NCBI GenBank assembly: GCA_965277895.1
Contig: CBDIDR010000001.1
Coordinates: forward strand, 806,001 to 870,000
Origin: GCA-2862585 sp965277895
Lineage (GTDB): Bacteria; Bacteroidota; Bacteroidia; Flavobacteriales; UBA7312
Length of the DNA: 64,000 nucleotides
Reading direction: 5' to 3'
The notes under the pieces were generated by a model, which was not told the origin of the DNA, did not search any database, and saw only the letters and a list, made by a program, of their open reading frames with translations. The position numbers and the translations under genes were made by a program. Below, in pieces: positions 1 through 7,545 of this stretch. How positions within the stretch are numbered: the stretch's first letter is position 1; every line of letters starts with the position of its first letter.

Positions 1-150
1 CCACACAATTTCACTATTAGGGTTTGATGGTAAATTGTGAAAGACGTTCTTTTGTCCCTCGTCCCATAACTTGGCTTTTTTATTGAACAATGAAGCGAAA
101 GCCAATAAAAGACCATAAAAATGTATTCCTATTTGGTACAGTCTTATCAT
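1..150 (-). CDS. waaA: 3-deoxy-D-manno-octulosonic acid transferase, N-terminal part
   Basis: Fifty codons are visible on the minus strand, from an ATG at 148-150 to the window edge, so the C-terminal bulk lies outside. The peptide starts MIRLYQIGIHFYGLLLAF and continues through ASLFNKKAKLWDEGQKN, the membrane anchor and following segment typical of Bacteroidota KdtA/WaaA. The family transfers Kdo from CMP-Kdo to lipid A precursor at the inner face of the cytoplasmic membrane. It starts 3 nt after the stop of the upstream minus-strand gene, so the two are probably co-transcribed. The identification rests on the N-terminus only. Confidence 0.75.
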   Translation of the reverse strand, partial: MIRLYQIGIHFYGLLLAFASLFNKKAKLWDEGQKNVFHNLPSNPNSEIVW

Positions 151-153
151 TTT

Positions 154-891
154 TTAAAAGTAGTAAAACTCTCTAGTTGACCGTTTAGATATGGGGACAA
201 TCCATCCGAATTTAATTCCAAAAAAACCGTCATTTCTGACATCATCGGAAACAGTACTGTTGTGGTTGTAGTCTCTTTGATTTTTGGTGAAAGCACGAGT
301 ATACTCAAAGCCTGAGTAGAAATGAATGCCCTTATTTTTGCTAATATTCAAAAAGCCTAAGAATAAGGATGTGCTTAGCCCACCGGTTAAGCGGTCGTAC
401 ATTTTTTTGTTCTCATCGCTAAGCTGAGGGACGTTAGAGTTCTTAACATCAATATTTATTTTATGCTGATGGTAGCCAAGAGAACCATAGCCTAATATGC
501 CCGACTTTTGATGAAAAATAGGATAGAGGTAACCCAATCTAAGATTTATGTTTTGTCCCCTTTCCTGTAGTATAATATCTGCTAGCTGACCATTTTCATC
601 AATAATATTTTGATTCTCATCCATTAAGTGGTCAAGAATTGTAGTGTCATTGACGTTGCTCCCAAATATTAAGGACGTATTGAAGGATAAATAAATATTC
701 TTGGATGTAATTAGAGATAATTCAATTCCTAAATTTGAATTTATGCCAAAATCGGTTTTCATATCTCCCAAAGGAAATTGCAGTTCATAATTAGGGGAAA
801 CGAAAATAACTTTTTCATTAATCTGCTCTTCCTCTTGAGAGTAGCCCTTAAAAATGAATAGAGCAAAAAGAACGAATAGCTTAAACTTCAT
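154..891 (-). CDS. Putative outer-membrane beta-barrel protein
   Basis: This 245-residue protein has a clear signal peptide (residues 1 to about 19, ending GYSQ). The mature part has alternating short hydrophobic and polar stretches rich in Gly, Tyr and Phe, and ends in aromatic residues (EFYYF), as expected of an outer-membrane beta-barrel. I do not recognise a named family and assign no substrate. It sits directly upstream of waaA on the same strand, an envelope context. An outer-membrane location is inferred from the signal peptide and composition only. Confidence 0.6.
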   Translation of the reverse strand: MKFKLFVLFALFIFKGYSQEEEQINEKVIFVSPNYELQFPLGDMKTDFGINSNLGIELSLITSKNIYLSFNTSLIFGSNVNDTTILDHLMDENQNIIDENGQLADIILQERGQNINLRLGYLYPIFHQKSGILGYGSLGYHQHKINIDVKNSNVPQLSDENKKMYDRLTGGLSTSLFLGFLNISKNKGIHFYSGFEYTRAFTKNQRDYNHNSTVSDDVRNDGFFGIKFGWIVPISKRSTREFYYF

Positions 892-940
892 TGGTTGATT
901 TTTGGCTAATTTAAATATTCTAATCGCATTTATAACGAGA

Positions 941-967
941 TTGTGTTTGATTTATTGATTATCTTTG
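941..967 (+). promoter_or_regulatory. Bacteroidota-type promoter of rfbB
   Basis: TATCTTTG at 960-967 matches the -7 element TAnnTTTG. A TTG at 941-943 lies 16 nt upstream, slightly closer than usual for the -33 element. The rfbB ATG follows at 990. Confidence 0.55.
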
Positions 968-989
968 AAAGGCAAAACAAAATGTTAGA

Positions 990-2036
990 ATGAATACAAT
1001 ATTAATTACAGGTGGTGCAGGCTTTATTGGGTCTCATCTTGTGCGATTATTTGTGAATAAATATCCAGATGTAAAGATTGTTAACTTAGATAAGCTAACC
1101 TATGCTGGGAATTTGGAAAACCTTACAGATATTGAGTCTTCTGAAAATTACTTTTTTGAAAAAGGAGATATAGTTGATGCAGCTTATATAGACGAACTCT
1201 TTCAAAAATACCAATTTGATGGTGTTATCCATTTAGCAGCAGAATCACACGTTGACCGTTCCATAACTAACCCGCTTGAGTTCATTCAGACGAATGTCAT
1301 TGGTACGTTTAACTTACTACATTCTGCTAAAAAATTATGGGCAGATAACTTTGATGGAAAATTATTTTACCACGTTTCTACTGATGAAGTATACGGTTCA
1401 TTAGGAAAAGAGGGTTTATTTACAGAAACTACGCCTTATGATCCGAAGTCCCCTTACTCATCTTCAAAGGCAAGTTCAGATCATTTTGTAAGGGCTTACG
1501 GCAATACCTATGGTTTACCTTACATTATTTCAAATTGCTCAAATAATTACGGAGAAAATCAATTTCCAGAGAAGCTAATTCCATTATTCATTAACAATAT
1601 TCGTAATAATAAATCACTTCCAGTTTATGGTGACGGGATGTTTACCAGAGATTGGTTGTATGTTGTTGACCACGCTAGAGCAATAGACCTATTATTTCAT
1701 AATGGGAAAGTTGGTGACACCTACAATATTGGAGGCTTTAACGAATGGACAAATATTGATTTGATAAAATTGTTATGTCAAATTATGGACAAAAAGTTGG
1801 GTAGAGAAGCAGGCTCATCGGAGTCCCTCATTACCTTTGTAAAAGACAGACCAGGACACGATAAACGCTATGCTATTGATGCTTCAAAAATTAATAAAGA
1901 ACTCTCTTGGGAACCCTCTTTACAGTTTGCCGAAGGCTTAGAAAAGACGGTGGATTGGTACCTTTCGAATCAAGATTGGCTAGATAGTGTGACTTCTGGA
2001 GCCTATCAGCAGTACTACTCTAAACAATACAGTTAG
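990..2036 (+). CDS. rfbB: dTDP-glucose 4,6-dehydratase
   Basis: The enzyme converts dTDP-glucose to dTDP-4-keto-6-deoxyglucose, a step toward dTDP-rhamnose and other deoxysugars of surface polysaccharides. The 348-residue length is normal for the family. It shows the NAD-binding TGGAGFIG motif (residues 7-14), HLAAESHVDRS (81-91), the active-site STDEVYG (130-136) and the YSSSK catalytic Tyr/Lys pair (156-160), all of the extended SDR fold. The next gene, a CpsB-like phosphatase, starts 6 nt downstream, which supports a role in capsule or exopolysaccharide synthesis. The other rml genes (A, C, D) are not in the window. Confidence 0.95.
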   Translation: MNTILITGGAGFIGSHLVRLFVNKYPDVKIVNLDKLTYAGNLENLTDIESSENYFFEKGDIVDAAYIDELFQKYQFDGVIHLAAESHVDRSITNPLEFIQTNVIGTFNLLHSAKKLWADNFDGKLFYHVSTDEVYGSLGKEGLFTETTPYDPKSPYSSSKASSDHFVRAYGNTYGLPYIISNCSNNYGENQFPEKLIPLFINNIRNNKSLPVYGDGMFTRDWLYVVDHARAIDLLFHNGKVGDTYNIGGFNEWTNIDLIKLLCQIMDKKLGREAGSSESLITFVKDRPGHDKRYAIDASKINKELSWEPSLQFAEGLEKTVDWYLSNQDWLDSVTSGAYQQYYSKQYS

Positions 2037-2042
2037 AAATAG

Positions 2043-2780
2043 ATGTTTTCATTTTTCAGAAAAAAAGAGCAAAAGCTTGAGCCCATAGGCTTTGAGGCAT
2101 TGAATTGTGATATTCATTCGCACTTTATTCCTGGAATTGATGATGGTTCACCAGACTTAGAAACTTCTGTTAAACTTGTGAAAAAAATGCAAGAACTGGG
2201 ATTCAAGAAAATTATCACTACCCCGCATGTAATGCATGATTTTTATAGAAATACTCCTGAAATTATTCTGTCAGGTTTGGAAGATTTGAAAAAAGAGCTC
2301 AAGACTCAATCTATTGAGGTTGACATTAGTGCGGCAGCAGAATATTATGTGGATTATTATTTTGAATCTAAATTAAATGAAGGCGAAGACTTTTTAACCT
2401 TTGGCAATAAACATATTCTTATAGAGACCTCTTTTGTCTCAGAACCGCCTAATTTTTCAGAGTCTATATTTAAGCTACAACTTAAAGGGTATGATGTTAT
2501 TTTAGCTCATCCCGAGCGTTATGGCTTTATGTCTATTAATGACTTGAAAAAGTATAAAAGCCGTTCAGTAAAGCTTCAACTTAACTTGTTGTCTCTGTTA
2601 GGATATTATGGTGGCGAGTGTAAGCTGAAAGCCGAAAAGCTAATAGAAAATAATATGGTTGACTTCGTTGGTACGGATTGCCACAACCTCAATCAAGCTT
2701 CTATATACCACAAATGCACTACTAATAAGCATTGGCATGTACTTGTAAATAGTGGAACACTAAAGAATCATTTATTATAA
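2043..2780 (+). CDS. PHP-family tyrosine-protein phosphatase (CpsB/YwqE type)
   Basis: This 245-residue protein has the PHP metal-binding signatures of the CpsB/YwqE/CapC phosphatases: HSH at 25-27, TPH at 60-62, a central LIET segment, LAHPERY and a C-terminal GTDCHN. In the family these residues bind a metal cluster that dephosphorylates the tyrosine kinase controlling polysaccharide chain length. It follows rfbB by 6 nt, consistent with a polysaccharide operon, but no cognate BY-kinase is in the window. Its stop codon overlaps that of convergent fabD within TTATAA. Confidence 0.85.
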   Translation: MFSFFRKKEQKLEPIGFEALNCDIHSHFIPGIDDGSPDLETSVKLVKKMQELGFKKIITTPHVMHDFYRNTPEIILSGLEDLKKELKTQSIEVDISAAAEYYVDYYFESKLNEGEDFLTFGNKHILIETSFVSEPPNFSESIFKLQLKGYDVILAHPERYGFMSINDLKKYKSRSVKLQLNLLSLLGYYGGECKLKAEKLIENNMVDFVGTDCHNLNQASIYHKCTTNKHWHVLVNSGTLKNHLL

Positions 2781-3659
2781 GATTTGTGCACTTTCAGTCT
2801 CTAGTGCTCTATCCATTTTCTTAAACAGCCCTTGCAGTACTTTTCCTGGGCCAACTTCAATTACTTTTGACAATCCATCGCTTTGCATCTGTTGCATTGT
2901 TTGTGTCCATTTCACGGATGCGGTCAATTGCTTTATGAGGTTTGACTTAATGGTGTTAGGTTCGCTTTCTGCTTTGGCAGTAACATTTTGATACACTGGA
3001 CAATTCCCTTCTTTGAAGGGTGTTTCTTCAATGGCATTAGCAAGTTCTACTTGTGCTGGTTCCATCAAAGGTGAGTGAAAGGCACCACCTACAGGAAGTT
3101 TTAATGCCCTTCGTGCACCTGCATCTGTAAGCTTTTCACAGGCCTCATCAATGGCTTCTACTGAGCCAGAAATCACTAATTGACCAGGGCAATTGTAATT
3201 TGCAGGAACAACTACACCATCAATACCATTGCAGATATCTTCAACAACACTGTCTTCAAGGCCTAAAATGGCTGCCATCGTGGACGGGTTTTGTTCGCAT
3301 GCTTTTTGCATTGCCATAGCACGTTTATATACTAGTTTTAAACCATCTTCAAAAGTCATGTAGTCGGCAGCAACGAGTGCTGAAAATTCGCCAAGTGAGT
3401 GACCAGCTACCATATCGGCATTAAAATCTTCACCTAACACTTTTGCTAGTATTACAGAATGAAGAAAAATTGCCGGTTGTGTTACTTTCGTTTGAGTGAG
3501 TTCTTCTTTCTCTCCTTCAAACATTATGTCTGTAATTCTAAAGCCCAATATGGAATTGGCTTGCTCGAAAAGGTCTTTAGCTAATTCCGAATTCTCGTAT
3601 AAGTCTTTTCCCATACCAGGAAATTGTGCCCCTTGTCCAGGGAATACATATGCTTTCAT
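2775..3659 (-). CDS. fabD: Malonyl-CoA:ACP transacylase
   Basis: FabD loads malonyl groups from CoA onto acyl carrier protein for type II fatty acid synthesis in the cytoplasm. The 294-residue protein shows PGQGAQ near the N-terminus, the nucleophile elbow GHSLG (86-90, Ser88) and the catalytic His195 in GGAFHSPLM. It is the last gene of a minus-strand group after the pterin synthase and folE, with only 1 nt between folE and fabD. Grouping a fatty-acid gene with folate genes probably reflects shared transcription rather than a shared pathway. Confidence 0.95.
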   Translation of the reverse strand: MKAYVFPGQGAQFPGMGKDLYENSELAKDLFEQANSILGFRITDIMFEGEKEELTQTKVTQPAIFLHSVILAKVLGEDFNADMVAGHSLGEFSALVAADYMTFEDGLKLVYKRAMAMQKACEQNPSTMAAILGLEDSVVEDICNGIDGVVVPANYNCPGQLVISGSVEAIDEACEKLTDAGARRALKLPVGGAFHSPLMEPAQVELANAIEETPFKEGNCPVYQNVTAKAESEPNTIKSNLIKQLTASVKWTQTMQQMQSDGLSKVIEVGPGKVLQGLFKKMDRALETESAQIL

Positions 3660-3660
3660 A

Positions 3661-4263
3661 TTAACTCAGTTTTGAGGTTATTAAATTCATAAATTCTAAT
3701 CTAGTTTTTTCACTGTCTAGAAAAGCACCAGAAAATGCAGATGTTGTGGTCATGGAGTTTTGTTTTTCTACGCCACGCATCTGCATACATAAATGACGAG
3801 CCTCCATTACAACAGCAACGCCTTTCGGTTTTAATGTGTTTTGTATACAGTCTCGGATTTCATTTGTCAAACGTTCTTGTACTTGCAAACGCCTCGAAAA
3901 GGCATCAACGACTCTAGGAACTTTACTGAGTCCTACAATTTTACCATCAGGAATATAGGCGATGTGAGCTTTACCAAAGAAAGGCAACAAATGGTGTTCA
4001 CAAAGGGAATAGAATTCGATTTCCTTTACCAATACCATCTGGCTATAATTTTCTGAAAACATAGCAGACTCTAAAATTTCAGATGGATTTATGTCATAGC
4101 CATGAGTGAGAAATTGCATAGCTTTTGCTAATCGCTCTGGCGTTTTTATAAGCCCCTCTCTACTAGAATCTTCACCAATCAAATCCAATACTTTTGTGTA
4201 GTGTTTCTTTAGAGAATCTAGAGTATCTGTATTATAGCTTTCTTCTTTTTTATATCCTGACAT
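3661..4263 (-). CDS. folE: GTP cyclohydrolase I
   Basis: FolE converts GTP to 7,8-dihydroneopterin triphosphate, the entry point to folate, queuosine and biopterin synthesis. The 200-residue protein carries the zinc ligands Cys88 and His91 (YSLCEHHLLPF) and Cys159 (RHLCMQMRG), and the conserved GLSKVPRVVDAFSRRLQVQE segment. The upstream gene, 5 nt away on the same strand, is a 6-pyruvoyl-tetrahydropterin synthase homologue that would use the product directly. Confidence 0.95.
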   Translation of the reverse strand: MSGYKKEESYNTDTLDSLKKHYTKVLDLIGEDSSREGLIKTPERLAKAMQFLTHGYDINPSEILESAMFSENYSQMVLVKEIEFYSLCEHHLLPFFGKAHIAYIPDGKIVGLSKVPRVVDAFSRRLQVQERLTNEIRDCIQNTLKPKGVAVVMEARHLCMQMRGVEKQNSMTTTSAFSGAFLDSEKTRLEFMNLITSKLS

Positions 4264-4268
4264 GTAAT

Positions 4269-4682
4269 TTATTTTCCGAAATATTCTACAAAGTTATTTT
4301 CTGTCTCTTGTACTTTTACTAGATGAAGCGTAGCTCCTAATTGATTTATATCACTTTCCAATTCTTCCCAAATGGCAATAGCTAGAACTTCTGTTGAAGC
4401 CATCTTTCCACGCATAAAATCAACATCTAAGTTTAAATTTTTGTGGTCTAACTTTTCAATGACTTTGTTCTGAATCACAGATGCTAAGTCTTTTAGGTTG
4501 ACAACAAAGCCTGTATCTTCATTGACTTCGCCTTTTACTGTTACAAACAGCTCAAAATTATGACCGTGCCAATTCTGATTAGCACATTTTCCGAATACTT
4601 CAATGTTTTTTTCATCACTCCACTTCTCATTTCTGAGCATATGGGCGGCATTAAATCGTTCTCTTCTAGTTATATAAATCAT
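4269..4682 (-). CDS. 6-pyruvoyl-tetrahydropterin synthase / QueD homologue
   Basis: The chosen ATG at 4680-4682 gives 137 residues starting MIYITRRERFNAAH. The open frame extends upstream, but that extension would run into the divergent mqnB gene and lacks family similarity. Visible features are zinc ligands His14, His39 and His41, catalytic Cys33 in FGKCANQNWHGHN, LDHKNLNLDV (78-87) and Glu126 near the C-terminus. The spacing in KCxxxNxHGHN and the LDHKNLDLDV-like motif resemble tetrahydrobiopterin-type PTPS more than E. coli QueD. It could act in biopterin, queuosine (6-carboxytetrahydropterin) or alternative folate synthesis. It lies 5 nt upstream of folE, which makes the substrate. Confidence 0.85.
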   Translation of the reverse strand: MIYITRRERFNAAHMLRNEKWSDEKNIEVFGKCANQNWHGHNFELFVTVKGEVNEDTGFVVNLKDLASVIQNKVIEKLDHKNLNLDVDFMRGKMASTEVLAIAIWEELESDINQLGATLHLVKVQETENNFVEYFGK

Positions 4683-4701
4683 TTTTTCTTTTTGAGAACG
4701 G

Positions 4702-4709
4702 CAAATATA
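4702..4709 (-). promoter_or_regulatory. Putative -7 box for the pterin-folE-fabD operon
   Basis: Read on the minus strand this is TATATTTG, matching TAnnTTTG, about 20 nt upstream of the ATG at 4682. No well-spaced -33 TTG is evident. Confidence 0.4.
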
Positions 4710-4734
4710 CGACCTTTTTACACAAAGGAATTGG

Positions 4735-4742
4735 TATCTTTG
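4735..4742 (+). promoter_or_regulatory. -7 box immediately before mqnB (leaderless mRNA?)
   Basis: TATCTTTG matches TAnnTTTG exactly and ends 4 nt before the mqnB ATG at 4747. If used, the transcript would have essentially no 5' leader. It also supports this start codon. Confidence 0.5.
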
Positions 4743-4746
4743 TACT

Positions 4747-5322
4747 ATGAATTTCCTAATTGTAACGGCAACGAAAGAGGAGTTGACACTCAATTGCAAT
4801 CACCATTTAATAACAGGTGTAGGTATGGTTTCAACAGCAATTGCAGTTGCTAAGGAACTTTCCAAAAATCAATATGATTTGGTAATAAATGTTGGTATTG
4901 CAGGCTCTTTTAATCGCTCTTTGGAAGTAGGTAGTGTGGTTGAAGTCAATGAAGACTACCTCTCAGAATTAGGAGCCCAAGATGGCAATAGATTCCTTTC
5001 GCCTTTAGAGATGGAATTAGAAATGGACTATAAAGTAAATATGGCTGAGCGAACACACCTTAAAAAAGCGAGAGGAATTACTGTTAATACTGTTCATGGT
5101 GATGAATTATCAATTATGAAAATAGTCCATCGCTTAAATCCCCAAGTTGAAAGTATGGAAGGTGCTGCTTGTATGTTGGCTTGTAAAGACGCTAATGTTC
5201 CTTGTGTTCAGATTAGAGCGATTTCAAATGTTGTGGAAAAAAGAAACAAATCCAATTGGAATATTCCTTTAGCTATTCAACAATTGAATAAAGAGTTAGA
5301 ACAATTTATTTCAACACTATGA
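4747..5322 (+). CDS. mqnB: Futalosine hydrolase
   Basis: This 191-residue nucleosidase-family protein shows the phosphorylase-superfamily motifs NVGIAGSF (about 55-62) and SMEGAA (about 137-142), and the GVGMVSTAIA segment. MqnB removes the base from futalosine to give dehypoxanthine futalosine in the alternative menaquinone pathway. Overlap by ATGA (4 nt) with mqnD, the later enzyme of the same pathway, strongly supports this over a general MTA/SAH nucleosidase. It is slightly shorter than most family members. Confidence 0.88.
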   Translation: MNFLIVTATKEELTLNCNHHLITGVGMVSTAIAVAKELSKNQYDLVINVGIAGSFNRSLEVGSVVEVNEDYLSELGAQDGNRFLSPLEMELEMDYKVNMAERTHLKKARGITVNTVHGDELSIMKIVHRLNPQVESMEGAACMLACKDANVPCVQIRAISNVVEKRNKSNWNIPLAIQQLNKELEQFISTL

Positions 5323-6131
5323 AGCTAACTCTTGGTTTTTCCCCTTGCCCTAACGATACCTTTATGTTTGATGCTTTAGTACATCAAAAAGTCGATACTG
5401 AAGGATTAGAGTTTGATGTTGTTTTAGAAGACGTTGAGACATTGAACCGTATGGCTTTGGAAAGACAATTAGACATTACAAAGTTGTCCTTCAATGCGTT
5501 TTTACACGCCAGTTCAGATTATATTTTACTACAAAGTGGTTCAGCATTGGGTAAAAACTGTGGACCTTTGGTAATTTCAAAACTAGATAAGTCTCTATTG
5601 AATGCTAACTCTAAAGTGGCTATTCCTGGGAAATATACCACAGCAAATAGTTTATTTAAGTTAGCTTTTCCAACATATACAAATACTTGTGAATTCATTT
5701 TTTCTGAAATTGAAGATGCGGTACTAAATGGTGATGTAGAGGCAGGCGTAATTATTCATGAAAATAGATTTACATACGAGCAAAAAGGCTTGCAAAAAGT
5801 TATGGATTTAGGAGAGTACTGGGAGTCTGAAACTAAATTACCAATTCCATTAGGAGGTATTGCTATTTCAAGAACATTTAGCTCAGAAATTCAGCAGAAA
5901 GTTCAGCGAGTATTGAAGCGATCAATAGAATTCGCTTTTAAAAATCCTAAAAGTTCAGAAGAGTATGTTTGCCAGTATGCTCAAGAAATGAGTTATGATG
6001 TGATGCAAAAACACATACAGCTTTATGTCAATGAATATTCTGTGAGTTTGGGTGATGAAGGAAGAAAAGCTATTGATTATCTATTTAAAAGAAACAATTT
6101 GTCTTCAGAAAATATATTTGTTGATCTATAA
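5319..6131 (+). CDS. mqnD: 1,4-dihydroxy-6-naphthoate synthase
   Basis: MqnD converts cyclic dehypoxanthine futalosine to 1,4-dihydroxy-6-naphthoate in futalosine-dependent menaquinone synthesis. The 270-residue protein has the periplasmic-binding-protein fold signature of the family: N-terminal LGFSPCPNDTFMFDAL, the ITKLSFNAF segment and ENRFTY in the middle. It overlaps mqnB by 4 nt. Its stop overlaps the convergent merR stop in CTATAA (6126-6131). mqnA, mqnC and mqnE are not in the window. Confidence 0.93.
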   Translation: MKLTLGFSPCPNDTFMFDALVHQKVDTEGLEFDVVLEDVETLNRMALERQLDITKLSFNAFLHASSDYILLQSGSALGKNCGPLVISKLDKSLLNANSKVAIPGKYTTANSLFKLAFPTYTNTCEFIFSEIEDAVLNGDVEAGVIIHENRFTYEQKGLQKVMDLGEYWESETKLPIPLGGIAISRTFSSEIQQKVQRVLKRSIEFAFKNPKSSEEYVCQYAQEMSYDVMQKHIQLYVNEYSVSLGDEGRKAIDYLFKRNNLSSENIFVDL

Positions 6132-6461
6132 TTCTTCAGATAAGTCCACAAGGAAACTTCGTATTTCTTTAAGCCTTGATACAATTTCGAAATTGTTGAT
6201 GGTATCGTCTTTGTTTTCTTTGAGTTTCTTTTTAGCCCCTTCTAGTGTAAATCCTCTTTCTTTTACAAGGTGGTAGATGATTTTGAGGTTTTCAAAATCA
6301 ACCTTTGTAAACATTCTATTTCCTTTTTTGTTCTTTTTAGGTTGAAGAATATCAAATTCTTTTTCCCAAAATCGAATTAGAGAAACATTGACATCTAAAG
6401 TTTTAGCCACTTCTCCAATGGAGTAGTATAACTTTTCAATGGGTTTCTCTTTGTAAGGCAT
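6126..6461 (-). CDS. MerR-family transcriptional regulator
   Basis: This 111-residue protein has an N-terminal winged-helix DNA-binding domain (residues about 11-80) with YSIGEVAKTLDVNVSLIRFW and a second helix pair ending in RGFTLEGAKKKL. The C-terminal effector part is very short, so it is a small MerR type without visible metal-binding cysteines. It lies 1 nt after the M23 peptidase gene. This merR-M23 pair divergent from alaS is, from memory, common in Bacteroidota. Its target is unknown. Confidence 0.88.
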   Translation of the reverse strand: MPYKEKPIEKLYYSIGEVAKTLDVNVSLIRFWEKEFDILQPKKNKKGNRMFTKVDFENLKIIYHLVKERGFTLEGAKKKLKENKDDTINNFEIVSRLKEIRSFLVDLSEEL

Positions 6462-6462
6462 A

Positions 6463-7434
6463 TTAGTCGAAGGATTGGTTTTCTTGTGAAGAAAGTTCTA
6501 ACATTCTGTCAAACTCTTCCGGAGACAAGTCGTTGTGAAAGTAATAGGCCGGATTTATTTTTTTACCGTCTTTATGAACTTCATAATGAAGGTGAGGAGC
6601 TGTAGATTTACCAGTACTTCCTACATAGCCAATAACGTCACCACGTTTTACTTTTTGACCTTTTCTAACGGTATATTTTGTCATGTGAGCATATAGTGAC
6701 TCATAACCATAACCATGGTCAATAACAATATGATTACCAAAACCTCTTCGGCTTCGCTTAGTTTTAGCAACCTTTCCGTCACCAGTAGCATAAATTGGAG
6801 TGCCTTTGGGTGCTGAGAAGTCAACGCCGTAGTGAAACTTTAGCTTTTTATAATAGGGGTCAATACGTCTACCATAGCCAGAAGCTATTCGCTTAAGTTC
6901 TTTATTTTTTACCGGCTGTATAGCAGGAATAGAAGCCATCATGTCCGATTTTCTTTGTGCCATTTCAATAACTTCATCAAATGACTTAGACTGTATGTAA
7001 AGCTGTTTGGAAATCTGATCAACTTTTTTGACAGTAGATAGCAGTATTTCAGAGTTATCGTAGCCTTCTAGGTCTTTATAACGATTTACACCACCAATAC
7101 CTGCTTTGCGAATTGAGTTGGGGATGGGCTCAGCTTCAAAAATTACACGATAAATATTATCGTCTCTATCTTTAATATTTTCTAAAACTGCTGAAATTTG
7201 GTTGAGGCTTTTGTCCATAAGCTCATACTGTAGCTTGAGTTTATCAAGCTCTCTTTTCAGCATTTTTTCCTTTGGACTATCAAAAAAGTTAAAAGCGGCA
7301 ATTACCATAATCAAACCGAAAAAAGCACTCGAAAACATGAAAACAGAAATATTTTTTAACCTGTGTTTCCATGTTTTTTCGATTCTCTTGTAGGAAAGAG
7401 ATTTTTTATCGTAATAATACTTTGCTTTTTTCAT
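6463..7434 (-). CDS. M23-family peptidoglycan endopeptidase, membrane anchored
   Basis: The 323-residue protein has a basic N-terminus, one transmembrane segment at about residues 30-50, a coiled coil at about 55-90 and a C-terminal LytM/M23 domain. All zinc ligands and catalytic residues are visible: His201 and Asp205 in HYGVDFSAP, and His281 and His283 in APHLHYEVH. It should cut peptide cross-links in the periplasm rather than be a degenerate EnvC/NlpD activator. It is followed by merR with a 1 nt gap and is divergent from alaS. Confidence 0.9.
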   Translation of the reverse strand: MKKAKYYYDKKSLSYKRIEKTWKHRLKNISVFMFSSAFFGLIMVIAAFNFFDSPKEKMLKRELDKLKLQYELMDKSLNQISAVLENIKDRDDNIYRVIFEAEPIPNSIRKAGIGGVNRYKDLEGYDNSEILLSTVKKVDQISKQLYIQSKSFDEVIEMAQRKSDMMASIPAIQPVKNKELKRIASGYGRRIDPYYKKLKFHYGVDFSAPKGTPIYATGDGKVAKTKRSRRGFGNHIVIDHGYGYESLYAHMTKYTVRKGQKVKRGDVIGYVGSTGKSTAPHLHYEVHKDGKKINPAYYFHNDLSPEEFDRMLELSSQENQSFD

Positions 7435-7447
7435 AAGGTATTTTACC

Positions 7448-7455
7448 TAAATTTG
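7448..7455 (+). promoter_or_regulatory. Putative -7 box for alaS
   Basis: TAAATTTG matches TAnnTTTG. The alaS ATG is at 7546, which would leave a leader of roughly 85 nt containing the hairpin at 7487-7520. Confidence 0.45.
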
Positions 7456-7458
7456 CCA

Positions 7459-7489
7459 CAAAAGTACGTAATTCGTGTAAATTATGCAC
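7459..7489 (-). promoter_or_regulatory. Putative promoter for the M23-merR operon
   Basis: The minus strand reads TACTTTTG at 7466-7459, with a TTG (CAA on the plus strand at 7489-7491) 22 nt upstream. The start codon at 7434 follows about 25 nt downstream. It is back to back with the alaS box. Confidence 0.45.
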
Positions 7490-7520
7490 AAGCTCTGTTC
7501 TTCTTGTCAACAGACTTGTG
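7487..7520 (+). promoter_or_regulatory. Hairpin in the alaS leader
   Basis: CACAAGcTCTG (7487-7497) can pair with CAGACTTGTG (7511-7520), a 10-bp stem with one bulged C and a 13-nt loop. It lies inside the predicted leader, ending 25 nt before the ATG. There is no T tract after it, so it is not a simple terminator. A regulatory role is inferred. Confidence 0.4.
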
Positions 7521-7545
7521 TGAATTATAACCTTATACTGTAAAA

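Noticed and set aside
3735..4056. Open frames on the plus strand across folE
   Set aside because: They lie wholly opposite a well-conserved gene, lack family similarity and have no promoter. They are shadows of folE.
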